A DNA stretch of 64,000 nucleotides, taken from NCBI GenBank assembly GCA_963728545.1, contig CAVSKO010000002.1, forward strand, positions 124,001 through 188,000, in the 5' to 3' direction. Below the pieces are notes generated by a model. That model was not told where the DNA came from. It saw only the letters and a list, made by a program, of their open reading frames with translations, and did no database searches. Positions 1-9,119 of the stretch are shown piece by piece (positions within the stretch are counted from its first letter, which is position 1; each line of letters starts with the position of its first letter). Source of the stretch: DASUNP01 sp963728545. Its GTDB lineage: Bacteria; Acidobacteriota; Blastocatellia; UBA7656. The position numbers and the translations under genes are program-made.

Positions 1-2
1 AG

Positions 3-2414
3 ATCGCCCTTTCAGAGGGCGACCTGGCGGAGCTAGGCGAGTTGAGACAAGAGCAACTCGCGCCAGTGATTGAAGAGCTTTCGAGCGGAGACATTCGCAT
101 ACTTCGCCCTGTTGCTCCGCCGCCCGACAATCCGGGGCCTCCACGCTACGAGATTTTTCATGACGTTCTGGCCCCAGCAATTCTCGATTGGCGCTCGCGA
201 TACGCGCAGGTCCAGGAACTCGCCGGGGCTGAAAGTCAACTTGCTCTTGAAGTAGAAGAGCTATCCAGGTTAGAGAAACGAGAAAGAGAGAGAAAACTAG
301 TTCGCCTCCAGCGCCGGTGGCTGATGACCCTGGTATTGTTGTTGCTGATCATTATAGGTGCAATGGTTTTCGCTTTTTTGCAAAAAGCCGAAGCGGATAA
401 CCAGCAAAAGATTGCTCGGTCTCGCGAATTGGCAGCACACGCGATCTCGCAGTTGCGGATTGACCCTGAGCTAAGTTTGATATTGGCGACCGAAGCAGTG
501 AGAGTGAAGCAAACTGCACAGTCCGAGGAAGCTCTAAGACAATCTTTGCTTGAGCTGCCGACTTACACTGTAATGCTAGGGCACATGAATAGCGTGAACA
601 GCGCAGCATTCAGCCCCGACGGCAAGCTTATCGTTACCGGGGGGGGTGACGGCACGGCGCGGGTGTGGGATGCAAGCACAGGCCAGAGCTTGATAGAGAT
701 GCGGGGGCACACGAATAGCCTGAGGAGCGCAGCATTCAGCCCTGATGGCAAGCTCATCGTCACCGCGAGTATTGATAATACGGCGCGAGTGTGGGATGCG
801 AGCACGGGCCAAAGCTTGAGGGAATTGCGAGGTCACAAGTATGGTGTGAACAGCGCAGCATTCAGCCCCGACGGCAAGCGCATCGTCACCGCGAGTAATG
901 ATGATACGGCGCGAGTGTGGGATGCAAGCACGAGCCAAAGCTTGAAAGAGCTGCGAGGGCATACAGATAGCCTGAGGAGCGCGGCATTCAGCCCCGACGG
1001 CAAGCTTATCGTCACTGCAAGTTTTGATCGTACGGCGCGAGTATGGAGTGCAAGCACAGGCAAAAGCTTGAGGGAATTGCGAGGACACACGTCACTTGTG
1101 ACGAGCGCGGCATTCAGCCCTGATGGCAAGCTTATCGTCACTGCAAGTTTTGATCGTACGGCGCGAATGTGGGATGCGAGTACGGGCCAAAGCTTGAAAG
1201 AACTGCGAGAGCACACAGGTAACGTGACCAGCGCGGCATTCAGCCCCGACGGCAAGCGCATCGTCACTGCGAGTTGGGATGGTACGGTACGAGTGTGGGA
1301 TGCAAGCACGGGCCAGAGCTTGAGAGAATTGCAAGGGAACACGAGAGCAGTAAACAGCGCGTCGTTCAGCCCTGATGGCAAGCTTATCGTCATCGCGAGT
1401 TATGACGGTACGGCGCGAGTGTGGGATACAAGCACGGGCCAGGGCCTGAGAGAACTACAAGGGCACATGAACACCGTGAACAGCGCGTCGTTCAGCCCTG
1501 ACGGGCAGCTCGTTGTCACCGCGGGTAGGGATGGTACGGCGCGAGTGTGGGATGCGAACACAGGCCAGAGCTTGAGAGAGCTGCAAGGGCACAGGGATAA
1601 CGTCGAGAGCGCGGCATTCAGCCCCGATGGCAAGCGCATCGTCACTGCGAGTTGGGATGGTACGGCACGAGTGTGGGACACAGGCACAGGCCAGAGCTTG
1701 ATAGAATTGCGAGGGCACAAAGCATCATTGAACAGCGCGGAATTCAGCCCCGACGGCAAGCTCATCGTCACCGCGAGTAGCGATGGTACAGCGCGAGTGT
1801 GGGATGCAAGCACGGGCCAGAGCTTGAGAGAATTGCAAGGGCGCACGAGAGCAGTAAACAGCGCGTCGTTCAGCCCTGACGGCAAACTCATCATCACCGC
1901 GAGTAGTGATGATACAGTACGAGTGTGGGATGCAGGCACAGGCCAGAGCTTGAGAGAATTGCAAGGGCGCACGAGAGCAGTAAACAGCACGTCGTTCAGC
2001 CCTGACGGCAAACTCATCGTTACCGCGGGTTCTGATTTTACGGCGCGAGTATGGGATGCGAGCACAGGTCAAATCTTGAGAGAGTTGCAAGGGCACACGT
2101 CACCTGTGATGAGCGCGGAATTCAGCCCCGACGGCAGGCTAATAGTTACCGCGAGTAATGATGGTACGGCGCGAGTGTGGGATGCGAACACAGGCCAGAG
2201 CTTCAGCGGACTGCAAGGGAACACGTCATATGTGACGAGCGCGTCGTTCAGCCCCGACGGCAACCTCATCGTCACTGCAAGTAATGAAGGTACTTCTCGC
2301 ATTTATCCATACGAATCATTCGCGCCTTTCGAAGAACTCCAAACCCTGGCTCGCGCTCGCATAGTGCGGGCGTTGACGGAAGAGGAAAAGAGGAAGTATG
2401 GGCTTGAGCAATAG
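3..2414 (+). CDS. nSTAND-type WD40 repeat protein, 5' end missing
   Basis: The reading frame is open from the window edge, so this is the C-terminal part of a larger protein. The visible part starts with a segment typical of the end of nSTAND NTPases (motif YEIFHDVLAPAILDWR), then a charged coiled-coil stretch, one transmembrane helix (LVLLLLIIIGAMVFAFLQ) and a helical linker. Fourteen WD40 repeats follow, each about 42 residues with the core SAAFSPDGKLIVTAS..TARVWD, enough for two seven-bladed propellers. The family acts as NTP-dependent signalling or conflict switches, with the propeller as sensor; the N-terminal effector and NTPase lie outside the window. An internal TTG at 42 could start translation, but the homologous winged-helix segment runs upstream of it, so I treat the gene as partial. 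It converges on the FAD-subunit gene 10 bp away. Confidence 0.85.
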   Translation: MALSEGDLAELGELRQEQLAPVIEELSSGDIRILRPVAPPPDNPGPPRYEIFHDVLAPAILDWRSRYAQVQELAGAESQLALEVEELSRLEKRERERKLVRLQRRWLMTLVLLLLIIIGAMVFAFLQKAEADNQQKIARSRELAAHAISQLRIDPELSLILATEAVRVKQTAQSEEALRQSLLELPTYTVMLGHMNSVNSAAFSPDGKLIVTGGGDGTARVWDASTGQSLIEMRGHTNSLRSAAFSPDGKLIVTASIDNTARVWDASTGQSLRELRGHKYGVNSAAFSPDGKRIVTASNDDTARVWDASTSQSLKELRGHTDSLRSAAFSPDGKLIVTASFDRTARVWSASTGKSLRELRGHTSLVTSAAFSPDGKLIVTASFDRTARMWDASTGQSLKELREHTGNVTSAAFSPDGKRIVTASWDGTVRVWDASTGQSLRELQGNTRAVNSASFSPDGKLIVIASYDGTARVWDTSTGQGLRELQGHMNTVNSASFSPDGQLVVTAGRDGTARVWDANTGQSLRELQGHRDNVESAAFSPDGKRIVTASWDGTARVWDTGTGQSLIELRGHKASLNSAEFSPDGKLIVTASSDGTARVWDASTGQSLRELQGRTRAVNSASFSPDGKLIITASSDDTVRVWDAGTGQSLRELQGRTRAVNSTSFSPDGKLIVTAGSDFTARVWDASTGQILRELQGHTSPVMSAEFSPDGRLIVTASNDGTARVWDANTGQSFSGLQGNTSYVTSASFSPDGNLIVTASNEGTSRIYPYESFAPFEELQTLARARIVRALTEEEKRKYGLEQ
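576..2300 (+). repeat. Tandem 126-bp coding repeat array (WD40 units)
   Basis: Fourteen direct copies of a 126-bp unit encode the WD40 repeats. Neighbouring copies share long identical DNA stretches (for example around ttcagccccgacggcaag and gcgcgagtgtgggatgcaag), so they were duplicated or homogenised recently at DNA level rather than merely conserved as protein. Confidence 0.85.
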
Positions 2415-2424
2415 AGCAAATGAG

Positions 2425-3288
2425 TCAATCAGACTGGCTGCTGAGTTGCCGCAGGAATTTGGCGAGCACGTTTCCGGTCACTGTGCGGCGGTAATATTCG
2501 GTCGAGCGCAGGTCGGTAATCGGCGCGATCTCTTTTGCGATAATCTCTTTTGCTTGCTCTATGTGAGTTGGTGTCGGTTGTTTACCAATAAGAAACTCTT
2601 CGGTGCGGGGCGCTCGGATCACAGTCGGCGCGACGCTTCCTACTGCGATGCTGATCGATTCGATCACGCCTCCCGTCAATCTCGCTTTTGCCGCCAAAAC
2701 AGTTTTCGAAATTGCTTGAGCGCGGCGCGTGCCCACTTTCCAGAAAAAATCACGCTCGCTGTCTTTCAATTTAGGCAAGTGGACTGCGACTACCATTTCG
2801 TCAGGCGCAAGCACTGTGCTTCGATAGCCCGTATAAAAATTGTTGAATGAAACATTCCGAGTGCCGCGTGTGCTGCCGATCTCGACTTCCGCATCATAAG
2901 CCGCCAGCACTGGCAGACTATCGCCCGCAGGGGAAGCATTGACTATATTGCCGCCGATTGTGCCGCGATTCTGAATCTGGATTGCGCCTATCGTGCGAGA
3001 CGCGGCGACGAGAGCGGGCGCGTGATTTTGAATAAGCTGAGACTTAATCAACTGCGTGTAGGTAGCGAGCGCGCCGATTCGCAGGCTGTCGCCTTCGTCC
3101 GTGATGCCTCGCAATTCGTCTATGCGCCAGATGTCTAAAAATTCTCCAGCGTCCAGCAAATGCGAGTTCATCAAGACCATTAAATCGGTCCCGCCCGCGA
3201 TTATGTTCACCGCCCCCGCGCGCTCTGCCAGAATCTCATAAGCTTCCGCAAGCGTACCGGGCGAATGTGCTGTCGGGTTGTGATTCAC
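2425..3288 (-). CDS. Xanthine dehydrogenase family, FAD-binding subunit (CoxM/XdhB-like)
   Basis: 287 aa, the usual size for the medium subunit of molybdenum hydroxylases. The FAD-binding motifs AGGTDL (residues 31-36) and TIGGNIVNASPAGDS (110-124) are intact, and a CO-dehydrogenase flavoprotein C-terminal domain follows. The subunit carries electrons from the 2Fe-2S clusters of the partner to NAD or another acceptor. It is the last gene of a three-gene operon transcribed Mo subunit, Fe-S subunit, FAD subunit, with a 5-bp gap after the Fe-S gene. The substrate cannot be read from this subunit. Confidence 0.93.
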   Translation of the reverse strand: MNHNPTAHSPGTLAEAYEILAERAGAVNIIAGGTDLMVLMNSHLLDAGEFLDIWRIDELRGITDEGDSLRIGALATYTQLIKSQLIQNHAPALVAASRTIGAIQIQNRGTIGGNIVNASPAGDSLPVLAAYDAEVEIGSTRGTRNVSFNNFYTGYRSTVLAPDEMVVAVHLPKLKDSERDFFWKVGTRRAQAISKTVLAAKARLTGGVIESISIAVGSVAPTVIRAPRTEEFLIGKQPTPTHIEQAKEIIAKEIAPITDLRSTEYYRRTVTGNVLAKFLRQLSSQSD

Positions 3289-3293
3289 GATAT

Positions 3294-3755
3294 TTATTTA
3301 CCAGTCAAAGCCGCTTGCTTGATTGCTTCAATAATCTTGACGTAGCCGGTGCAGCGGCAGAGATTACCCGCGATTGCTTCTTTGATCTCGTCACGCGACG
3401 GCTCTGCAATCACGTCAAGCAAAGCCCGCGCTGCTATCAACATCCCAGGCGTGCAGATGCCGCATTGCGCGCCGCCGCATTCGAGAAAAGCCTGTTGCAA
3501 CGGCGCAAGCTCGCCGTCCGTTGCCAGTCCTTCGACAGTGATTATTCGCGATTGAGCCGCCTGACAAACGGGAACCAGGCAGGCATTGATTACCTCGCCG
3601 TCAACTATCACAGAGCAGGCACCGCACTCGCCCTCGCCGCAACCTTCTTTCGTGCCCGTAAGCCGCAAATCTTCGCGCAACACGTCAAGCAACCGCTTCA
3701 TCGGTGGCGCGTCAACTTCGCGGACTGTTCCGTTAACCTCAAATTGAATCTTCAT
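3294..3755 (-). CDS. Xanthine dehydrogenase family, [2Fe-2S] subunit (CoxS/XdhC-like)
   Basis: 153 aa. The N-terminal plant-ferredoxin-type cluster has Cys39, 44, 47 and 59 (GCGEGECGACSV). The C-terminal helical cluster has Cys98, 101, 133 and 135 (QCGICTPGM and NLCRCTGYVK). All eight cysteines are present, so both clusters should assemble. It overlaps the Mo subunit gene by 4 bp (ATGA), which suggests translational coupling. Role: electron transfer from the Mo centre to the FAD subunit. Confidence 0.95.
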   Translation of the reverse strand: MKIQFEVNGTVREVDAPPMKRLLDVLREDLRLTGTKEGCGEGECGACSVIVDGEVINACLVPVCQAAQSRIITVEGLATDGELAPLQQAFLECGGAQCGICTPGMLIAARALLDVIAEPSRDEIKEAIAGNLCRCTGYVKIIEAIKQAALTGK

Positions 3756-6025
3756 TCTTTGACCGCTTTTTTCTCTAAAGCCATCTGTAATCTTTCAGGC
3801 GTGATCGGTATCTCTGTCACAAACGCACCGGTTGCGTTAAAGACTGCGGCGGCGATTGCAGGCGCGGCCCCGTTCATAGGCAACTCGCCTACGCCTTTTG
3901 CGCCGAAAGGCCCGTGCGGATACTCCTTTTCTATAATCACCGTTTCCATTTCCGGAGCGTCTAACGAAGTCGGGATTATGTAATTAGTCAGGCGATTATT
4001 GACTATCCGCCCACGATCCCAAACCAGCTCTTCGAGCAATCCGTACCCGACCGCTTGCAACGTGCCGCCTTCGATCTGCCCGGCCGCGAGCAATGGATGA
4101 ATCGCGCGGCCAATATCCTGCGCCGTTGTGATTTTCAAAACAGTGACTTCGAACGTGTCCATATCGACTTCGACTTCGGCTACTTCAGCTCCCCAGGAGT
4201 AGGCCGGATATGCATCGCCCGAATATTTCTCGTCGTCCCACTCTATGTTCGGAGGGCTTGCGTACCGCGCAAGAGCCACCAGGCTTCCGTGTTGCTCGAC
4301 GTAATCGCACGCTATCTCCTTGAATGAAGCCAACGGCTTGCCTTCCTCAACAAAGTTGCCCGCGATCAACTCGGCTTCGGGAGCGCCGAACCGCTCGGCT
4401 ACAAAGCTCAAGAGTCTTTCTTTGGCTTCGCGAGCGGCCATTTGAACTACGCGGCCAACTACCATACAGGTCCGAGACGCCACCGTAGGGCCGCTGTCGG
4501 GAACGCGCGATGTATCAGTCTCTTCGACCTCGACTTGATCGAAAGGGATGCCAAGCTCTTCGGCTACTATCTGGCAGAAGATTGTTTGAGTGCCTTGCCC
4601 GATCTCCGTAGACCCGGCAAGCACCTTTGCTCGCCCCTCGGCTGTGATCTCGACGCCCGCCTGCGCCTTCATCTTCGCTTCTCCGCTGCCGGTGAAGCCC
4701 GCGCCGTGAAAGAAGAACGAAAGCCCGATGCCGCGCCGCTTGTTATCATCCGAAATGTGATTTCCTTCGGCGACTTTTTTCAACTCTGCGTATCGCGAGC
4801 GGTCAACCGCCGTGTTCAAAACATCTTGCGCCCCTACGCTCCACGTCAACCGCTGCCCCGTAGCTGTGATGTCGCCTTCGCCAAGCATATTCAGCCGTCG
4901 AAGCTCCAGCGAATCCATGCCAAGCTCTGCGGCTATCTTTTCCATGTGCATCTCGTAGGCGAAAGCAACTTGCGGAGCGCCGAATCCGCGAAAGGCTCCG
5001 TTTGGCGGCGTATTCGTAGCCACCGCTCGCGCAGTGATGCGCACGTTGTCGCAACGGTAAGGGCCGAGGGCGTGTATGCTCGCACGCGAAAGCACGACCG
5101 GCGTCAGCGTGACATAAGCGCCGCCGTCCAGCACTATGTCAATTTCGCTTGCGATCAATCGCCCGTCGTTTGAAACGCCCGTCCGGTGGCGAACGATTCC
5201 GGGATGGCGTTTGGTTGTGGCCGATATATCTTCGGCGCGGTCGTAAACGATCTTCACGGGCCGGCCGGCTTTGTGCGCCAGCAGCGCCGCGTGCGCGGCT
5301 ATCATCGAAGGGTACTCTTCTTTGCCGCCAAAGCCGCCGCCCGTAGTCGTTTGAATTATTACCGCCTGCTCGTCGCTCAAATTAAAAAGCTGCTTGATCG
5401 CTTTGTGTATGTAGTAAGGGCATTGCATCGAACCCATCACGGTCATCGAACCTGGGCCGGGAATTGCTATCATGCCCTGCGGCTCGATGTAGAGTTGCTC
5501 TTGATGAGGCACGCGATATTCGCCTTCGATTATGCGGTCGGCTTGCTCGAATGCCTCGGAGGGGTCTCCCCGCGCGATGAGGAAACGTTTGAAGATGTTA
5601 TCCGCTCCGTACATCACGGCACGTTCGCCCGCAAGCGATTGCTCGATGGTCAGGATCGGCTCTGCCTCTTCATATTCGATCCGGATATGGCGCGCAGCCT
5701 CTTCCGCCTCGGCGCGGCTTTCGGCGGCTATGAGCAATATCGGCTCGTCATAGTGGCGCACTTCCACTTCGACCAGCAGCGGCTGGTCGTTTTCGATCAA
5801 GGCTACATAGTTATGGCCGGGTATATCACGGCAATCGCAGGTGACTATGCGCGACCAGTCAAAAGCCGTGTCGAACGAGATGGATTTGATGCGCCCGCGC
5901 GCAATGCGGCTGCGGATCGTCTTGCCGTGCATCATACCATCGAGCGTGATGTCATCAATATAACGCGCAGCGCCGGTCAGCTTTTCGTAGCCTTCCTTGC
6001 GTAAGACATTTTGCCCGACTGCCAT
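3752..6025 (-). CDS. Xanthine dehydrogenase family, molybdopterin-binding subunit (CoxL/XdhA-like)
   Basis: 757 aa catalytic subunit of a molybdenum hydroxylase. Mo-pterin motifs TTGGGFGGKEE (227-237) and GAFRGFGAPQ (343-352) are intact. The C-terminal GAKGVGEL carries the glutamate that acts as catalytic base in this family. The FRGFG loop is of the xanthine dehydrogenase/aldehyde oxidase type, not the AYRCSFR loop of true CO dehydrogenase, so purine, other N-heterocycle or aldehyde hydroxylation is likelier than CO oxidation. First gene of the operon; GGGGGA lies just upstream of the ATG. The 180-bp gap to the divergent methyltransferase gene should hold the promoter. Confidence 0.93.
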   Translation of the reverse strand: MAVGQNVLRKEGYEKLTGAARYIDDITLDGMMHGKTIRSRIARGRIKSISFDTAFDWSRIVTCDCRDIPGHNYVALIENDQPLLVEVEVRHYDEPILLIAAESRAEAEEAARHIRIEYEEAEPILTIEQSLAGERAVMYGADNIFKRFLIARGDPSEAFEQADRIIEGEYRVPHQEQLYIEPQGMIAIPGPGSMTVMGSMQCPYYIHKAIKQLFNLSDEQAVIIQTTTGGGFGGKEEYPSMIAAHAALLAHKAGRPVKIVYDRAEDISATTKRHPGIVRHRTGVSNDGRLIASEIDIVLDGGAYVTLTPVVLSRASIHALGPYRCDNVRITARAVATNTPPNGAFRGFGAPQVAFAYEMHMEKIAAELGMDSLELRRLNMLGEGDITATGQRLTWSVGAQDVLNTAVDRSRYAELKKVAEGNHISDDNKRRGIGLSFFFHGAGFTGSGEAKMKAQAGVEITAEGRAKVLAGSTEIGQGTQTIFCQIVAEELGIPFDQVEVEETDTSRVPDSGPTVASRTCMVVGRVVQMAAREAKERLLSFVAERFGAPEAELIAGNFVEEGKPLASFKEIACDYVEQHGSLVALARYASPPNIEWDDEKYSGDAYPAYSWGAEVAEVEVDMDTFEVTVLKITTAQDIGRAIHPLLAAGQIEGGTLQAVGYGLLEELVWDRGRIVNNRLTNYIIPTSLDAPEMETVIIEKEYPHGPFGAKGVGELPMNGAAPAIAAAVFNATGAFVTEIPITPERLQMALEKKAVKE

Positions 6026-6211
6026 TAGAGTCCCCCTGAGATTTCGGTTAGTTTACTAGGGCCGCTCACCTCTGACAAGCGTCTATCCCGGACCGGGCAA
6101 AATCAGCGGCGGAATTGATACAGCCTTTCGCAGTTTTCAGGTAGTATATAATACGCCGCCGGACGCCTCGGTTGCTGTCGGCGAAGAGTAGAAACTACAG
6201 GATTGAAACTT

Positions 6212-6832
6212 ATGTCCAGGTTCACAGGCCCACACGATTTCTTTGATCAAGAGTATGTCGATCATTGGGCAGAGATAGCCAATTCCAGAAGGCCGCATCG
6301 CACGAAATTCTTCGACGCATTTGTAGTGGAATTATCGCGGATGCGCGAACCGAACGTGCTGGATATCGGAGCAGGCCCTGGCTTTCTGGCTGAACAAGTG
6401 CTCGCCCGCTGCCGGGTGTCGTCTTATCACCTGTTGGATTTTTCGCCTCGCATGCTTGAGCTTGCGCGCCTTCGCCTCGCGAATTTTGGCGAGCGCGTTT
6501 TTTTTCATCAAGTAGACTTTCTCAGCGATAACTGGTGGCAACCGCTCCCCGAAAAGTTTTTCGATGCGGTCGTCTCTTTACAGGCAGTCCACGAGGTCCG
6601 GCAGGCGGAAAAGATAGCGCAACTTTACAGCGGCGCTGCATCGCTTGTAGCCGATGGCGGCAAGATCATCGTAGCCGACAAGCTCGACTTTGTAACCGAA
6701 GCGGGAAGGGGAGAGCTTACTATTCGAGACCACGAAATCGCTCTGGAGCAGGCAGGCTTTAGAGGTTTCCGGCGAGTCCTTGAGATCGAAGACTTGATAA
6801 TGTTTGAAGCAACGATTAAAGCTTTGAATTAG
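6212..6832 (+). CDS. Class I SAM-dependent methyltransferase
   Basis: About 206 aa. SAM-binding motif I is NVLDIGAGPGFLAEQ, followed by an acidic loop and a motif-IV-like FDAVVSLQAVHEV. The frame is also open from a TTG at 6203, but ATG 6212 has AGGA 9 nt upstream and is preferred. A TATAAT box lies at 6147-6152, about 60 bp upstream, without a clear -35. The substrate is unknown. The gene is monocistronic and divergent from the xanthine dehydrogenase operon. Confidence 0.85.
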   Translation: MSRFTGPHDFFDQEYVDHWAEIANSRRPHRTKFFDAFVVELSRMREPNVLDIGAGPGFLAEQVLARCRVSSYHLLDFSPRMLELARLRLANFGERVFFHQVDFLSDNWWQPLPEKFFDAVVSLQAVHEVRQAEKIAQLYSGAASLVADGGKIIVADKLDFVTEAGRGELTIRDHEIALEQAGFRGFRRVLEIEDLIMFEATIKALN

Positions 6833-6860
6833 ATCAGGTATAAATCGAGCGTACGGTAAT

Positions 6861-6974
6861 GAAAGAAGATTCACCGCAGAGACACAGAGGACGCAAAGGG
6901 GGCGCAGAGAAAACCAACATCTGCTCTGCGCCCCCTCTGTGCTCTCTGTGTCTCTGCGGTGAGATGTCTTTCTC
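6861..6974. repeat. Palindromic intergenic repeat family A, copy 1
   Basis: Long inverted repeat. The left arm begins tcaccgcagagacacagagg and the right arm ends with its complement tctctgcggtga; the inner arms contain gggcgcagag and ctctgcgccccc. Flanking sequence (gaatgaaagaag-like on the left, gatgtctttc on the right) is also shared with other copies. The RNA would fold into one hairpin of more than 40 bp. Confidence 0.9.
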
Positions 6975-7077
6975 ATCCCGAACACGCATATACAATCCAG
7001 TCTAGAGCTTTGAATTGGAACTATTCGAATCGAAAAAGGGTAATCTGTTTTATCTTTAATAATGCGGGAGGGTGTCA

Positions 7078-7575
7078 ATGTATTGTCCAGGTTGTGGGTA
7101 TCAAACCGCCGAGGGCGCCGTTCGGTTTTGTCCCGGCTGTGGGTTCAGATTGGACGGCGTTACTGAGTTGCTCGCACGCGCAGGCGAGCCTGTTACGGGC
7201 GAACCGAAAGCGACTGTGGGCCTGTCCCAGCGCCAGGTCGGATTACGCATAGGGGTAAAAATTATTCTTCTGAGCGTGGTTCTATTTCCGGTCTTCCTCG
7301 GCTTGAGCTTCCTTTTTGACTCGCCCGTGCCGTTGTTTCCCCCCGTGACTCTATTTCTGGCAGGTTCAGCCTGGGCTTTATATTGTCAACTGTTTGGCGA
7401 AAACATTTTGCCTCTAAAACAGGCTCGAATTCCCGCACGCCCGCGCGAGCTTGCTCTGCCGCAAAGGCAGAGCGTTCCCAACACGGGTTTTATTTCAAAT
7501 CAATCTCCTGCACCGGCAACAGCGCACCCGCCGAGCGTAACGGAACGAACTACGAATCTACTTAAGGATGAATAG
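7078..7575 (+). CDS. Zinc-ribbon membrane protein, function unknown
   Basis: 165 aa. Two CPGCG knuckles near the N-terminus (MYCPGCGYQ and RFCPGCGFRL) form one four-cysteine zinc ribbon. Residues of about 57-105 make two transmembrane helices (IILLSVVLFPVFLGLSFLF and LFLAGSAWALYCQL), and a Pro-rich cytoplasmic or periplasmic tail follows. ATG 7078 is 7 nt after GGGAGG; a GTG at 7072 would be too close to it. The stop overlaps the next gene by 8 bp. The fold is common in small bacterial membrane proteins and does not indicate a reaction. Confidence 0.8.
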   Translation: MYCPGCGYQTAEGAVRFCPGCGFRLDGVTELLARAGEPVTGEPKATVGLSQRQVGLRIGVKIILLSVVLFPVFLGLSFLFDSPVPLFPPVTLFLAGSAWALYCQLFGENILPLKQARIPARPRELALPQRQSVPNTGFISNQSPAPATAHPPSVTERTTNLLKDE

Positions 7576-8194
7576 AGCATATCTGACCGAAGCTGCGCTG
7601 GCGCGCGGCGTCCGCCGTTTATGTAAGCTCGACACGGACCTTGAGGGCATCGTAAGAGAGTTCGGCCCGCCTCCGATGTGGGCGCGTGAAGAGGGGTTCC
7701 ACACGCTCATACATATAATCCTGGAGCAACAGGTTTCACTGGCGTCAGCAAAAGCAGCCTATGATCGCCTTCTCGAAATTGCTTCGCCGCTCACGCCCGC
7801 GTCGTTCCTCGTGTTGGATGATGCGACATTGAAGCGCGCAGGCTTCAGCCGCCAAAAGACGGCTTATGGTCGCAATCTTGCTCAGGCTATCGTCGATAAT
7901 CACTTGAACCTTGACGGCCTGAAATTGATGAACGACACGGATGTTGCGCTTGAGTTGATGAAGATTAAAGGTATAGGACGCTGGACTTCGGACATCTACC
8001 TGTTGATGGTGCTGCGCCGCCCTGACGTTTGGCCTAGCGGAGACCTGGCCCTGGCAGTTGCGATGCAGAATTTAAAGAGACTGAGCCACAGGCCGACAAA
8101 CGAAGAGTTAGCGGAGATGAGTTCCCGCTGGCGACCCTGGCGAGCCGTGGCCGCGCGGCTGCTCTGGCATTACTACTTGAGCAATAGAAGGTAA
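7568..8194 (+). CDS. HhH-GPD DNA glycosylase (AlkA/DNA-3-methyladenine glycosylase II type)
   Basis: 208 aa. The helix-hairpin-helix plus Gly/Pro/Asp signature is clear: LMKIKGIGRWTSDIY, then PSGDLAL with the catalytic Asp. Upstream helices ILEQQVSLASAKAAYDRL and GFSRQKTAYG match the AlkA family. The enzyme excises alkylated bases in base-excision repair. It is shorter than E. coli AlkA (282 aa) because the N-terminal beta domain is absent, as in many bacterial DNA-3-methyladenine glycosylases. It overlaps the zinc-ribbon gene by 8 bp, so the two are probably co-transcribed. Confidence 0.9.
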   Translation: MNRAYLTEAALARGVRRLCKLDTDLEGIVREFGPPPMWAREEGFHTLIHIILEQQVSLASAKAAYDRLLEIASPLTPASFLVLDDATLKRAGFSRQKTAYGRNLAQAIVDNHLNLDGLKLMNDTDVALELMKIKGIGRWTSDIYLLMVLRRPDVWPSGDLALAVAMQNLKRLSHRPTNEELAEMSSRWRPWRAVAARLLWHYYLSNRR

Positions 8195-8221
8195 AAAACC
8201 GGGCTCGGCTCTTGCAGGATT

Positions 8222-9118
8222 TTGAAGATCACTGGCAAGATGTGGGACGACGCGAAGGGCTACTTTAAGAATTACCGGAAACCTCGCGCGAATGATAATG
8301 CCGAGAGCCACTCTATGCTAACCAGTTTCAAGCTCCCTTTGCATTTCGATCCCGAACCGCTCAGGCGCGACCTTGACGGTATTGCGCCCGATGCCTGGGT
8401 GCCGCATTTCAACACTGGCTATTATGAAGGCGACTGGAGCGGCGTCGCCTTGCGCGCCGGGGGCGGCGTCGAGACCAAGCTTTATCCCGACCCATCGGCC
8501 ACGTATGCGGACACGGCTATTTTGGCCGACTGCCCGAATATTCGAAACGTCCTCGCCGCGTTTGACTGCCCTATGGAATCGGTCCGTTTGCTCAAGCTCG
8601 GCCCGCGTTCGACTATAAAAGAGCACACGGACTTGAATCTCAGTTTTGAAGACGGGACGTTGCGCGTTCATATACCCGTGGCCACGAATGAGAAGGTCGA
8701 TTTTTATGTCAATAACGAAAGGCTTGCGATGACGCCCGGCGAAGTATGGTATGTAAATTTCAACCTCCCTCACCGCGTAGATAACCGTGGCAACACGGAT
8801 CGCATACACCTTGTCCTCGACTGCGTGGTAAACCAGTGGTTGAGCACGTTGATCCCGCCCGAAGTGCGTCATCTGGAAGATGCCAAACCAGTATTTGTCG
8901 AGCAGTCTGAAGAGACAAAAGCGAGCCTCGAACGGTTCCGCCAACTGGTTCTCGATGATGCGAGCTTGCTTGAAACGCTCAGACAGACGCGGAATAAAAG
9001 GGCGTTCGTAGACTTAACGCAGCGTCTGGGCAGAGAGCGCGGCTGCGTCTTTGCCGCCGCCGATGTCGAAGATGCGCTCAGAGAAGCGCGCCGAATATGG
9101 CTCGAACGGTGGATATAG
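8222..9118 (+). CDS. Aspartyl/asparaginyl beta-hydroxylase-like Fe(II)/2OG dioxygenase
   Basis: 298 aa from a TTG with AGGA close upstream; ATG codons at 8240 and 8315 are alternatives. The Asp_Arg_Hydrox cupin fold shows the iron facial triad as His135-x-Asp137 (EHTDLNL) and His184 (LPHRVDN), with a 2-oxoglutarate-binding Arg in the RIHLVLD strand. Family members hydroxylate Asp/Asn/Arg side chains of peptides or small molecules. Residues of about 220-298 form an extra C-terminal domain of unknown role. The sulfotransferase gene starts 1 bp after the stop, so the two enzymes probably act on the same substrate; that link is inferred. Confidence 0.87.
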   Translation: MKITGKMWDDAKGYFKNYRKPRANDNAESHSMLTSFKLPLHFDPEPLRRDLDGIAPDAWVPHFNTGYYEGDWSGVALRAGGGVETKLYPDPSATYADTAILADCPNIRNVLAAFDCPMESVRLLKLGPRSTIKEHTDLNLSFEDGTLRVHIPVATNEKVDFYVNNERLAMTPGEVWYVNFNLPHRVDNRGNTDRIHLVLDCVVNQWLSTLIPPEVRHLEDAKPVFVEQSEETKASLERFRQLVLDDASLLETLRQTRNKRAFVDLTQRLGRERGCVFAAADVEDALREARRIWLERWI

Positions 9119-9119
9119 G

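Noticed and set aside
576..1393. Long antisense frames inside the WD40 gene
   Set aside because: They are shadows of the 126-bp periodic repeat, whose period is a multiple of three, so frames stay open on both strands.
3752..6025. Aerobic CO dehydrogenase large subunit (CoxL form I)
   Set aside because: The active-site loop reads AFRGFG rather than AYRCSFR, so CO oxidation is not supported.
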